From positions 1 through 28,318 of the forward strand of contig CAZVJA010000052.1 in assembly GCA_964626885.1 (NCBI GenBank): DNA of 28,318 bases. Reading direction: 5' to 3'. Of the stretch, positions 17,641 to 26,322 are shown in pieces; positions within the stretch are counted from its first letter, which is position 1; each line of letters opens with the position of its first letter. The notes beneath the pieces are model-generated. The model was given only the letters and a program-made list of their open reading frames with translations, did no database searches and had not been told where the DNA came from. A program made the translations under genes and the position numbers. Origin of the DNA: CAZVJA01 sp964626885. GTDB lineage: Bacteria > Planctomycetota > Planctomycetia > Planctomycetales > Planctomycetaceae.

Positions 17641-20600
17641 GCGACTTGGGTAACAAACTCTCACAACTTTCACCAGAGCAACGGGCACTGCTGGAGAAGC
17701 AATTGCTCAAAGGACGTGGTGCCGCGAAGAAAACCGGTATCCCCAAACGCGACCCGAACGCACCCTGTCCGTTGTCGTACGCGCAACAGCGGCTCTGGTT
17801 TCTCGATCAATACGAGCCGGGGAGTTCGCTCTATAACATTCCAACTGTCCTCGACGTGAAGGGGGCACTCGACGTCCCCGCGCTGGAGAAGGCACTCGAC
17901 GCGGTTGTCGCGCGGCACGAGTCGTTGCGCACGACATTCAGCAGCGTCAACGATGCGCCAGTTCAGAACGTCGCGCAATCGGCCAAGGTACCGTTCACCG
18001 TGGTCGACCTGTCATCGCTTTCAACGGGCGAACGTGACGTGGAACTCCTGCGGCAATTGAACGATCACAGCACGCGTCCTTTCGATCTTGCCCGAGACGT
18101 GATGCTTCGCGGTTACGTCTACCGCCTGGGGGCTGACGAGCATGTCTTGCTCTTGGTGATGCACCACGTCGCGTCCGACGGCTGGTCGCTTGACGTCTTG
18201 TTGCGCGAGGCCGGAGCGTATTACGGAGCGTTCCACTCCGGCACGACACCTTCGCTTCCGGAACTGCCGATCCAATACGCCGACTTCGCTGTCTGGCAGC
18301 GCCGCTGGCTGGACGAGGGCGTGTTGGCCAAGCAGCTCGATTACTGGAAAAAGCAATTGGCAGGGGCTCCGGCGGTGCTCGAGTTGCCCACCGATCATCC
18401 CCGCCCGGCGGTCGAGACGTTCAACGGGGCGTGGGAACGGAGAATGTTGCCGCCGGTACTTGCGCAGCAACTGAAAGAACTCGCACGGGCCGAGGGGGGG
18501 ACGCTGTTCATGGTCCTTCTCGCCGCGTATCAAACATTGCTGTCACGGTACAGCGGATTGGAGGATATTGTCGTTGGTTCGCCAATTGCCGGCCGGGGCC
18601 GCGTCGAAACGGAAGGTCTCATCGGGTTCTTCGTTAACACGCTCGTTTTGCGGGGTGATTTGTCGGGAGACCCGACGTTCAAGGATCTGCTGGCTCGCGT
18701 TCGTGAAACGACGCTCGAGTCTTATTCTCATCAAGATGTGCCGTTCGAGAAGCTCGTCGAGGAACTGCAGCCGGCGCGGAATCTTAGCCATTCGCCGCTC
18801 TATCAGGTGTTATTCATCCTGCAGAACAACGCATCGAACGTCCCAAAGTTGGGCGATCTTGCGGTTTCTCTGCGCAATCTGGATGCAAGTATCTCAAAAT
18901 TTGATCTGACGCTGAGCGTTACTGAGCAGCCGGAAGGATTGCGGGTGATTTTCGAGTACAACACCGATCTGTTCGATCGTGACACGATCGCGCGGATGCA
19001 GGGGCACTATCAGACGCTGCTGGAAGCGATTGTCGCCGCGCCGGAGAAACGGCTTTCGGAACTGCCGATGCTGACCCGTACCGAGGAGCGGCAACTGGTT
19101 TCCGAATGGAACGCGACCGACGATACGACGCTGCCGGAACCAACGCTGCATCGTCTGTTTGAAGCGCAAGTCACGCAAACGCCGGAAGCCGTCGCCGTTG
19201 AGTTCGAAGGCCGAACGCTGACGTATTGCGAGTTGAACCGACAGGCCAACCGGCTTGCACGGCATCTGCGGACGCTCGGCGTCGGACCGGAGACACTCGT
19301 TGGGATCTGTGTCGATCGATCTCCGGAGATGCTCGTCGGGCTGCTCGGCATTTTGAAAGCAGGGGGGGTATACATTCCGCTCGATCCCGACTTCCCGAAG
19401 TCGCGGCTCGCCTTCATGGTCGAAGATTCGCGGATCGCGGTGCTCTTTACGCAGACCGATCTCAGAGACGCCGTCGGCCCGCACTCCGCAAAAATCTTCT
19501 GCTTCGACACCGACAGCGGGAACCTCTCAAATTATGACGACGAGAATCTCGACAACCCGGTGACTGGTGAAAATCTGGCGTACATCCTGTACACGTCCGG
19601 TTCGACCGGAAAGCCGAAGGGGGTACAGATCTCGCATCTGGCCATCTGCAACTTCCTGCATTCGATGGCGAAATGTCCGGGACTCGAAGCGAGTGACATC
19701 CTGTTGGCGGTGACGACGCTGTCGTTCGACATCGCGGGGCTGGAACTCTTTCTGCCGTTGACGGCCGGTGCCCGAGTCGCGATTGTCAGCCGCGATGTTG
19801 CCACCGACGCGCACCGACTTGGCGACTCGATCCGCAATACGAAAGCGACGGTGCTGCAAGCGACGCCGGCTACGTGGCGAATGCTGATTGAAGCAGGTAC
19901 GCTGCCGAAAGGATTGAAGATTCTGTGCGGGGGCGAAGCGATGTCGCCCGAACTGGCAGAGCAGTTGACGCAGCATAGCGATTCGGTCTGGAATATGTAT
20001 GGCCCGACCGAAACAACCGTCTGGTCAACGCTCGAGAAGGTTGAGCCTGGAGAACCGATCCGCATCGGCAAGCCGATCGCGAACACGCAGGTTTACGTGC
20101 TCGATCGCAATCGCAGGCTCGTCCCGATCGGCGTCCCGGGGGAACTGTATATCGGTGGCGATGGAGTGGCGCGCGGCTATCTCAATCGTCCGGAATTAAC
20201 CGCCGAGAAATTCGTCGACGACATCTTCCGACTTGGTTCCGGTGCACGGATCTACCGGACCGGTGATCTGGCGCGCTGGCGCGCCGACGGCCGGCTCGAA
20301 TGTCTCGGACGCATTGACCACCAGGTGAAGATTCGCGGTTTCCGCATTGAGTTGGGAGAAATTGAATCGGTCCTGCTCGCTCAGCCTGGCGTGCGGCAAG
20401 CGGTCGTCGTTGCGCGGGAAGATTCACCCGGTGACAAGCGGCTTGTCGCGTATGTGGTTTCCACAGAGGGAGCGACGCTTTCAACGCCGGAGTTACGGGC
20501 CGGGCTCGCCGCTCAACTTCCGGATTACATGGTGCCGTCGGCATTCGTCACGCTGAAAGTGCTGCCTCTGACGCCGAACGGAAAGGTCGATCGTCTCGCG

Positions 20601-20987
20601 CTTCCCGCTCCGGGGGCAGACGGCGCGAGCGAATCGCGGCCCTATACCCCGCCGAGCACTCCGGTCGAGGAAATGCTCTGCGAGATCTGGTGCGAGATTC
20701 TGAACGTCGAGCGGATCGGCATTGACGACAACTTCTTCCAGATGGGAGGGCATTCGCTGCTGGCGACCCGTGTGATTTCGCGGATTCGCGGGACGTTCGA
20801 TGTCGATGTGCCGCTGCGAACGTTGTTCCAATCGCCAACGGTCGCGGAGTTCTCACTGGCTCTGCTGGCACTCTTCGCCGAGGGTGATGAGGGGGATGTC
20901 GGCGAGACAGAACACATTGGGGATGAACAGGTCGAAGAGAAATCCGCGGTATTGACTGCCGACCGCCATGCGAGTGAAGGGACATGA
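17637..20987 (+). CDS. NRPS: C-A(Gly)-PCP
   Basis: 1116 residues. A helical, charged N-terminus (LSPEQRALLEKQLLKG) leads into the condensation domain (about 44-470): LSYAQQRLWFLDQY, and HHVASDG with His176, His177 and Asp181, typical of the LCL class. The adenylation domain (about 500-985; YTSGSTGKPKG at 652) has FDIAGLELF at A4 (Asp698, Ile699, Leu702). The pocket code by eye is DILQLGMVWK, almost the glycine code DILQLGLIWK. The carrier has Ser1040 in MGGHS. The last 35 residues are strongly acidic and may dock with the basic N-terminus of the next protein. There is no release domain. It overlaps both neighbours by ATGA. Confidence 0.95.
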   Translation: MSDLGNKLSQLSPEQRALLEKQLLKGRGAAKKTGIPKRDPNAPCPLSYAQQRLWFLDQYEPGSSLYNIPTVLDVKGALDVPALEKALDAVVARHESLRTTFSSVNDAPVQNVAQSAKVPFTVVDLSSLSTGERDVELLRQLNDHSTRPFDLARDVMLRGYVYRLGADEHVLLLVMHHVASDGWSLDVLLREAGAYYGAFHSGTTPSLPELPIQYADFAVWQRRWLDEGVLAKQLDYWKKQLAGAPAVLELPTDHPRPAVETFNGAWERRMLPPVLAQQLKELARAEGGTLFMVLLAAYQTLLSRYSGLEDIVVGSPIAGRGRVETEGLIGFFVNTLVLRGDLSGDPTFKDLLARVRETTLESYSHQDVPFEKLVEELQPARNLSHSPLYQVLFILQNNASNVPKLGDLAVSLRNLDASISKFDLTLSVTEQPEGLRVIFEYNTDLFDRDTIARMQGHYQTLLEAIVAAPEKRLSELPMLTRTEERQLVSEWNATDDTTLPEPTLHRLFEAQVTQTPEAVAVEFEGRTLTYCELNRQANRLARHLRTLGVGPETLVGICVDRSPEMLVGLLGILKAGGVYIPLDPDFPKSRLAFMVEDSRIAVLFTQTDLRDAVGPHSAKIFCFDTDSGNLSNYDDENLDNPVTGENLAYILYTSGSTGKPKGVQISHLAICNFLHSMAKCPGLEASDILLAVTTLSFDIAGLELFLPLTAGARVAIVSRDVATDAHRLGDSIRNTKATVLQATPATWRMLIEAGTLPKGLKILCGGEAMSPELAEQLTQHSDSVWNMYGPTETTVWSTLEKVEPGEPIRIGKPIANTQVYVLDRNRRLVPIGVPGELYIGGDGVARGYLNRPELTAEKFVDDIFRLGSGARIYRTGDLARWRADGRLECLGRIDHQVKIRGFRIELGEIESVLLAQPGVRQAVVVAREDSPGDKRLVAYVVSTEGATLSTPELRAGLAAQLPDYMVPSAFVTLKVLPLTPNGKVDRLALPAPGADGASESRPYTPPSTPVEEMLCEIWCEILNVERIGIDDNFFQMGGHSLLATRVISRIRGTFDVDVPLRTLFQSPTVAEFSLALLALFAEGDEGDVGETEHIGDEQVEEKSAVLTADRHASEGT

Positions 20988-23323
20988 CGAAGAAACCGGG
21001 ATCGGTTCCCAATCTTAACGCGAAGCAGCGCGAGCTGCTCGAACGCCGCCTGATGGAGCGTGCCGCTCCGAAAGGGCGCGCGTCGGGGATTCCGCGCCGC
21101 GAGCCCGGGGCAGCGAGCCCATTGTCGTTCGCCCAACAGCGCCTGTGGTTTCTCAACGTGCTCGAGCCGGGGACGACGCAATATCATCTCTCGGCCGTGC
21201 ATCGCATTCATGGCGGCCTGAACCGCGAAGCGCTCGAGAAGGCGTTGCAGACGATCATCGAACGGCATGAGATTCTGCGGACGACGCTGCAGGCGTGCGA
21301 TGGAACCCCGGTGCAGACGATTCAGAACGACGTCACTATCGACCTGCCGTTCATCGATTTGTCGAACACGCCGGTGGACGCGCGGGAAGCCGGCCTGGAG
21401 GAGTGGCTTGAACAGGAGATCGCCAGGCCGTTCGATCTGGCTGGCGACTTGATGTTGCGCGGCGCGCTCTGCCGATTTGCGAGCGATGAACACGTATTTC
21501 TGGTCGTGATGCATCACATTGCCTCCGACGGCTGGTCTATGGACGTGCTGCTCCGCGAAATCGCGGCCAGTTACGCGGTCCATTGTTCCGGAGCCGCGTC
21601 GGCTTTGCGTGAACTGCCAATTCAATACGCCGACTTCGCCGTCTGGCAGCGGGAATGGTTCGCGGGGCCGGTTTTGCAGAAACAATTGACGTACTGGCGG
21701 AATCAGCTCACGGGAGCGCCGCCTGTGCTGGAGATTCCGACTGAGAAGCCGCGGCACGTGGTGACAAGCTCGCGCAGCGGCACGCACATGATGGCCTTGT
21801 CGTCGGAACTGTCGCATAAGCTGGAAGAGTTAAGCCGTCGCGAAGAGGCGACCCCTTTCATGACGCTGTTGGCGGCGTTTCAAGTGCTGCTTGGAAAGCT
21901 GGCGGGGACGAAGGACGTTGTCGTCGGTTCCCCCATCGCCGGACGCAATCGGGAAGAGATCGAAGGACTAATCGGCTTCTTCGTCAACACGCTGGTATTG
22001 CGTGCCGACTTGTCCGGAGACGCAACGTTTCGTGACGTCCTGCGCCGTGTGCGGGAATCGACGCTCGAAGCATATGAAAACCAGGATCTGCCATTCGAGA
22101 AGCTGGTTGAGGAACTGCATCCGGAACGGGCGATGAACCGTACGCCGCTGTTCCAGCACTTCTTTAACATGCTCAACATGGCTGGAGAGTCGTTACAATT
22201 GCCCGGTTTGCGGGTGGAACGGATCGCGGCACCGGAAACTGACTCGAAATTTGAGCTCACGCTGTATGCACGGCCGCGGCCCGAGGGTCTCGTCTTCCTG
22301 GCGGTCTATAACGCCGAGCTGTTTTCCGAAGAACGAATACGCGAGCTGCTCGAGCAATACAAAGTACTGCTGGGCGCGATCGCCGAGAATCCTGACGAAC
22401 GGATTGATCGCTACTCACTCGTGACATCTGTTGCTAAGACGGTTCTGCCAGACCCGGAGAAACCCCTGTCGTCCGAGTGTGACTCTCCAGTACACCAGCA
22501 GTGTGCGGAGCAAGCACGTAAGACCCCAGACCGCGTTGCGGTGGTTGATTCCACGGATCAATGGACCTACGGGGAGCTGGAAACCCGCAGCAATCAACTG
22601 GCCCATCGGCTTGTGCATTTGGGAGTCAAACCGGGGGGTGTGGTGGCGATTTACGCGCACCGCGACGCTTCGATTGTCTGGGCAATGCTTGCCGTGATGA
22701 AAGCCGGCGGTGCGTTCCTGATGCTCGACCCCGCGCAGCCCGCGTCGCGACTGGAGGAGTGCCTGAAGATCGCGCAGCCGTCTGCCTGGCTGCAACTCGA
22801 CTCCGCGGGTCCACTGTCCGATTCCCTGAGCAAGTATCTTTCAACTCTCCCGGAACTCCCGCGGCTGACGATCCCAAATCGGTCACAAGCCTCCGCAACG
22901 CAATTCCTCGACGAACTTCCGAAAAGTGCTCCGGAAATTACCGTGACCGCCGCGCAGCCGGCGTATATCGCCTTTACTTCCGGATCGACCGGCGCGCCGA
23001 AGGGAATTCTGGGAACGCATGGTCCTTTAAGCCATTTCCTGGCGTGGCACATTCCGACATTTGGACTCAACAATTCCGACCGGTACAGTCTGCTTTCCGG
23101 TCTCGGACACGATCCGCTGTTACGCGACATTTTCACGCCGCTCGTCACGGGAGCGACACTGCATATTCCCGATTCGGACGATATCGGCAGCGAACGCCTC
23201 GCGGAGTGGATGCGGCGAGAGAGCATTACGGTCGCGCACCTGACTCCCGCGATGGGCAAGGTGCTCGCTGGGGGGGCGGGTCGCACTAGTCAGGAAGAAA
23301 TTCAAAGAGAGTCGGCAATGTAG
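20984..23323 (+). CDS. NRPS C-A(Lys2-like)-PCP, N-terminal part ending at an in-frame amber
   Basis: 779 residues to a TAG at 23321-23323. Basic N-terminal helix (LNAKQRELLERRLMERA), then a condensation domain (about 44-470): LSFAQQRLWFLNVL, and HHIASDG with His177, His178 and Asp182. The adenylation domain starts near 500. A3 is AFTSGSTGAPKG (Phe664 in place of the usual Tyr) and A4 is LGHDPLLRDIF (Asp710, Pro711, Arg714), then HLTPAMGKVL. These are the blocks of Lys2-type aminoadipate adenylation domains. The frame then meets TAG in the variable loop before the A5 region. The rest of the domain and the carrier continue in the same frame after the stop (see the next entry). Without readthrough this product lacks half an adenylation domain and its carrier, and should be inactive as a module. 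Confidence 0.9.
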   Translation: MTKKPGSVPNLNAKQRELLERRLMERAAPKGRASGIPRREPGAASPLSFAQQRLWFLNVLEPGTTQYHLSAVHRIHGGLNREALEKALQTIIERHEILRTTLQACDGTPVQTIQNDVTIDLPFIDLSNTPVDAREAGLEEWLEQEIARPFDLAGDLMLRGALCRFASDEHVFLVVMHHIASDGWSMDVLLREIAASYAVHCSGAASALRELPIQYADFAVWQREWFAGPVLQKQLTYWRNQLTGAPPVLEIPTEKPRHVVTSSRSGTHMMALSSELSHKLEELSRREEATPFMTLLAAFQVLLGKLAGTKDVVVGSPIAGRNREEIEGLIGFFVNTLVLRADLSGDATFRDVLRRVRESTLEAYENQDLPFEKLVEELHPERAMNRTPLFQHFFNMLNMAGESLQLPGLRVERIAAPETDSKFELTLYARPRPEGLVFLAVYNAELFSEERIRELLEQYKVLLGAIAENPDERIDRYSLVTSVAKTVLPDPEKPLSSECDSPVHQQCAEQARKTPDRVAVVDSTDQWTYGELETRSNQLAHRLVHLGVKPGGVVAIYAHRDASIVWAMLAVMKAGGAFLMLDPAQPASRLEECLKIAQPSAWLQLDSAGPLSDSLSKYLSTLPELPRLTIPNRSQASATQFLDELPKSAPEITVTAAQPAYIAFTSGSTGAPKGILGTHGPLSHFLAWHIPTFGLNNSDRYSLLSGLGHDPLLRDIFTPLVTGATLHIPDSDDIGSERLAEWMRRESITVAHLTPAMGKVLAGGAGRTSQEEIQRESAM
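23321..23323 (+). other. In-frame amber codon inside the fourth NRPS adenylation domain
   Basis: The codon before is ATG and the one after is CGG (context ATG TAG CGG). The reading frame on both sides is identical, so one indel cannot explain it; a single substitution can (for example from CAG, AAG, GAG, TGG or TAC/TAT). A run of seven G bases (about 23270-23276) lies 45 bases upstream but does not change the frame. TAG also ends other genes here (26262-26264, 27526-27528), so it is an ordinary stop in this genome. Confidence 0.9.
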
Positions 23324-23341
23324 CGGGTCACAATTCCTTCG

Positions 23342-24496
23342 TTGCGGCGGTTGTTCTCCGGCGGAGATCGACTCACACGACGCGACGTCGAGCTGACCCG
23401 TGCTTGGGCTCCGAACGCCGGCATCGTCAACTTCTATGGTACGACCGAGACCCCGCAAGCGATCGCCTGGCAGGAAGTCCCGGCGACATTCGGAGTGTCA
23501 CACGCGAACATTTCACAACAAAGCGCGCAGCTGGAACACGCAGCTCCCGAAGTGGAGGTTGTTGCATTGGGACGGGGCATCGCCGACGTGCAATTGCTGG
23601 TGATCAATGGTGCGGGGAATCTGTGCGGCATCGGCGAGGTCGGCGAGATTTATGTCCGTACGCCGCATCTCTCTCGGGGTTATATCTACGACGAGTCGAT
23701 GACGCGCGAACGATTCATTGAGAATCCATTCGTCCTGACGCCAGTTGCTCAGCAAACCGGCGACAGGATGTACAAGACCGGCGACCTCGGCCGCTATCGG
23801 CTTGATGGAACCGTCGAGTTCATCGGCCGTGCGGACGATCAGGTGAAGATCCGAGGGTATCGCGTCGAGCCGGCGGAGATTGAATCGGCGCTGCGGGAGC
23901 ACACCGAGGTTGGCGAGGTGCTGATCGTCGTGCATGAGCCCGAAACGGGGGACCGCCGACTCGCGGCATACGTTGTTCCACGCAACGGTCACGCTCCCGA
24001 GTCGCGTGATCTGCGAGGCTTTTTGAAGGAGCGTCTGCCGGAGTTCATGGTTCCGTCGGCTTACGTCGTGCTCGATCGGTTGCCGCTCACACCGAACGGT
24101 AAGATCGACCGCGCGGCGCTGCCGGCTCCCGATTCACAACGGCGCAACGCTGAACCGCAGGATGATTATGGACTGCCCCAGACTGAAATGGAGCAAGTGA
24201 TTGCAGAGGTCTGGCGGGAACTGTTGCACATTGAGCATGTTACCGTGTTCGATAATTTTCTCGACCTTGGGGGGCATTCGCTGTTGGGGATGGAAGTAAT
24301 CGCCCACGTGAAGAAACGGAGCGGCGTCGAAATCAAGCCCCGCGAACTGATGTTCCAATCACTCGGCCAGATTGCCGCCATCTGCATGGAACGAAAGAAT
24401 ACTCCCATCGAACCGCAGCCCGAGCAATCGGGTTTGATTGCTGGTGTATTTCGCAAATTGAAGGCCGCGGTCGGTGGATCGCGAGGTGACCGATGA
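23342..24496 (+). pseudogene. NRPS A(Lys2-like)-PCP, C-terminal part after the amber
   Basis: 384 codons continue in the same frame as the preceding gene; the conserved sequence already resumes right after the stop (RVTIPSLRR from 23324). Blocks: LFSGGDRLTRRDVE, NFYGTTETPQA (A5), YKTGDLGRY, KIRGYRVEPAEIE (A8), LTPNGKIDRAALP (A10) and a carrier with LGGHSLLG. The carrier Ser is at codon 1099 of the joined frame. The joined pocket code reads DPRHFGFQAK, close to the fungal Lys2 aminoadipate code DPRHFVMRAK. No good start or ribosome binding site follows the stop: the first codon offered is TTG at 23342 and no ATG appears until 23699. An independent protein is therefore unlikely. The domain is otherwise intact, with no further stops, which suggests a recent lesion, readthrough, or sequence error. 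The end overlaps the first hydrolase gene by ATGA. Confidence 0.8.
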
Positions 24497-25368
24497 TCGA
24501 CGCAGCCCGACCCGGACAAACCACTGCAACTCCCCGTCCTGCGGGGGAATTGATTGAGCCGTTCCTGTTCGGCGACGACACGTCCCCGCTTTATGGATGC
24601 CTGCACCGGCCCGCAGCGAGGTCGTCGCGAAATTGCGGCGTACTGCTTTGTCAGCCGATCGGTCCGGAGTACATTCGGTCGCACCGCGCGATGCGACAAC
24701 TGGCCGGGCGACTGTCACGGGCCGGTTTCGCGGTGATGCGGTTCGATTTCTTCGGCTGCGGTGATTCGGCCGGCGACGACGAACAGGGGGACGTGACGCG
24801 GTGGATTCGCGACGTGAATGCAGCCGTCGACGAACTGCGGACGCGCACCGATCCGGATGAAGTCGTGGTGATCGGTTTGCGTCTCGGTGGTTCACTCGCG
24901 GCGCTCGCTGGCGCGGAGCGCAAGGGAATCGACAAACTCGTTCTCTGGGATCCGGTCGTCAACGGCGCCGAGCATTTGAGCGAACTCCGTCGGAGGCATC
25001 AGAAGCAATTGGAGTTTTTGCCGACGCGGGCGGCTCGGCGGTTGTCGAACGAAGGCGACTGCGAGACGCAAGCGGAATTCCTCGGATTCCGCTTCGGGCC
25101 GGAGTTTCTGAAATCGCTGACCGCAGTCGATCTGAAAGCAATTTTACAACGTCCCGCGAAAAAATGTCTGGTGATTGAAAGCAGCACAAGTCCGATCGCG
25201 GAAGAGTTGGCGATGCGCTGGCAAAACGTTCCCGGAACTATTTCACAAGAGACTGTCGAATATCAGCACGTTCCGGATCATGAGATCTGGATGGCGGCGC
25301 CTGACCGGGCCGTGGTGCCAGGGCAGGTTCTGCAATCGATCATCTCGTGGGTTTCGAGGAGCGCGTGA
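24493..25368 (+). CDS. Alpha/beta-hydrolase-fold protein with Arg at the nucleophile elbow (exosortase-hydrolase-2-like)
   Basis: 291 residues, ATGA-overlapping the last synthetase, with GAGGTGA ahead of the start. The fold is recognisable from LLCQPIGPEY, FAVMRFDFFGCGDSAG (about 79-94) and the strand-elbow VVVIGLRLGGSLAA. The nucleophile elbow is GLRLGG (128-133), where Arg130 replaces the catalytic Ser of GxSxG. This GLRLG elbow is, from memory, typical of the exosortase A system-associated hydrolase 2 family. A C-terminal His is present in VPDHEIW. It may be a non-catalytic partner or use another mechanism. By position it could help release or edit the peptide, in a line without a thioesterase domain. 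Confidence 0.85.
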   Translation: MIDAARPGQTTATPRPAGELIEPFLFGDDTSPLYGCLHRPAARSSRNCGVLLCQPIGPEYIRSHRAMRQLAGRLSRAGFAVMRFDFFGCGDSAGDDEQGDVTRWIRDVNAAVDELRTRTDPDEVVVIGLRLGGSLAALAGAERKGIDKLVLWDPVVNGAEHLSELRRRHQKQLEFLPTRAARRLSNEGDCETQAEFLGFRFGPEFLKSLTAVDLKAILQRPAKKCLVIESSTSPIAEELAMRWQNVPGTISQETVEYQHVPDHEIWMAAPDRAVVPGQVLQSIISWVSRSA

Positions 25369-26264
25369 TGGCCGAACGAGTTGTGGTTTTTGGAAAGGCG
25401 AGCCGGCTGGTGGGGATCGTGCATGATCCGCCGGCCGAGGTGTGCGTGGCCGAAGCACCTGCGGTCATCCTGTTGAATGCCGGTATGGTGCATCGTGTCG
25501 GTCCGAACCGGATGTACGTGAAGCTCGCACGCACGCTAGCGGCCCAAGGAGTGTTGGTGCTGCGGTTCGACTTCTCGGGCTTCGGCGACAGCGGAGTGCG
25601 GCAGGATCATCTGCCGATGGCGAAAAGTGTGATTGATGAAACCCAAGAGGCGATGAGCTTCCTCAGCAAGCAATTCGGCCCAAAACGATTCGTACTGATG
25701 GGGCTTTGCTCCGGAGCGACGGCGTCCCTCAAGACGGCGGCAATCGATGAGCGCGTCGTCGGCGCGGTGCTCATCAACGCGCGGGCCGGCGGCGAGGAAC
25801 TGCAATCTTACATCAAGGGCCGCAGCGCGATTCGCAAGTATTGGAATTTTGTCGTGCAGAACCGCACGCGACTGTTCGCAGCCATTCGCGAGAAGATGCA
25901 CGTGCGAGGCCTGCTCAACGTCTTTCGTGCTTTAGGCCGGGATGCGAAAGGAAAACTCGGCGGAAGTAAAAAGTCGTTTCCTGAAGCGGAACAGACGGCC
26001 GCCGATATTCAGGCGATTACCGGCCGCGGCGCGCGGCTGCTGGTCCTCTGCTCGGAATGGGACCCCGGCCTCGAGTTTATGAAAGTGGTGCTCGGTGTGG
26101 ATGTCATTCGCGCCGGCGGAAGCGAACAGCTGCGGTTTCAGATCATCGGCGAGGCAGATCACACATTCACGGAATCCGCGAAGCAGGAGTCGGTGATCGA
26201 GACGATCCGCGACTGGTGGCCGGCGGCGATCACGGCGGAATCGAAACTATGCGGAGTGGGCTAG
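25368..26264 (+). CDS. Alpha/beta hydrolase with Cys nucleophile (exosortase-hydrolase-1-like)
   Basis: 298 residues from the ATG at 25368, which shares one base with the stop of the preceding gene (TGATG) and has GAGGAG just upstream. The frame also opens at GTG 25347, but that lies inside the previous gene. Blocks: NAGMVHRVGPNRMYVKLAR, VLRFDFSGFGDSG and the elbow LMGLCSGATAS (GLCSG), with Cys114 in place of the Ser. CSEWDPGLEF supplies a likely Asp and GEADHTF a likely His, so a Cys-His-Asp triad is possible, as in dienelactone-hydrolase-type enzymes. It forms a paralogous pair with the preceding gene. It is the best candidate in the operon for hydrolytic release or proofreading of carrier-bound intermediates. 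Confidence 0.87.
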   Translation: MAERVVVFGKASRLVGIVHDPPAEVCVAEAPAVILLNAGMVHRVGPNRMYVKLARTLAAQGVLVLRFDFSGFGDSGVRQDHLPMAKSVIDETQEAMSFLSKQFGPKRFVLMGLCSGATASLKTAAIDERVVGAVLINARAGGEELQSYIKGRSAIRKYWNFVVQNRTRLFAAIREKMHVRGLLNVFRALGRDAKGKLGGSKKSFPEAEQTAADIQAITGRGARLLVLCSEWDPGLEFMKVVLGVDVIRAGGSEQLRFQIIGEADHTFTESAKQESVIETIRDWWPAAITAESKLCGVG

Positions 26265-26265
26265 G

Positions 26266-26277
26266 TACTCGCGAGTA
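26266..26277. repeat. Perfect 12-base palindrome TACTCGCGAGTA
   Basis: It starts two bases after the stop of the second hydrolase, in the 58-base gap before the glycosyltransferase. It is not followed by a T-run, so it is not a standard terminator. It may be chance. Confidence 0.4.
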
Positions 26278-26322
26278 AGTGCCCGGCGTCTCCGGGGATA
26301 TTGAAAGTCGACAGAGCGTGGC

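Noticed and set aside
20642..21817. 391-codon minus-strand frame across the third/fourth synthetase junction
   Set aside because: It is antisense to two confident synthetase genes; composition-driven and without recognisable motifs.
23265..23285. Frameshift at the run of seven G bases as the cause of the broken fourth synthetase
   Set aside because: The frame before the run and after the stop is the same, so one slip cannot explain the TAG; two compensating slips would be needed.
26282..26296. CCCGG-N5-CCGGG hairpin after the second hydrolase
   Set aside because: Only a five-base stem with no T-run; not a convincing terminator, and downstream genes look co-transcribed.
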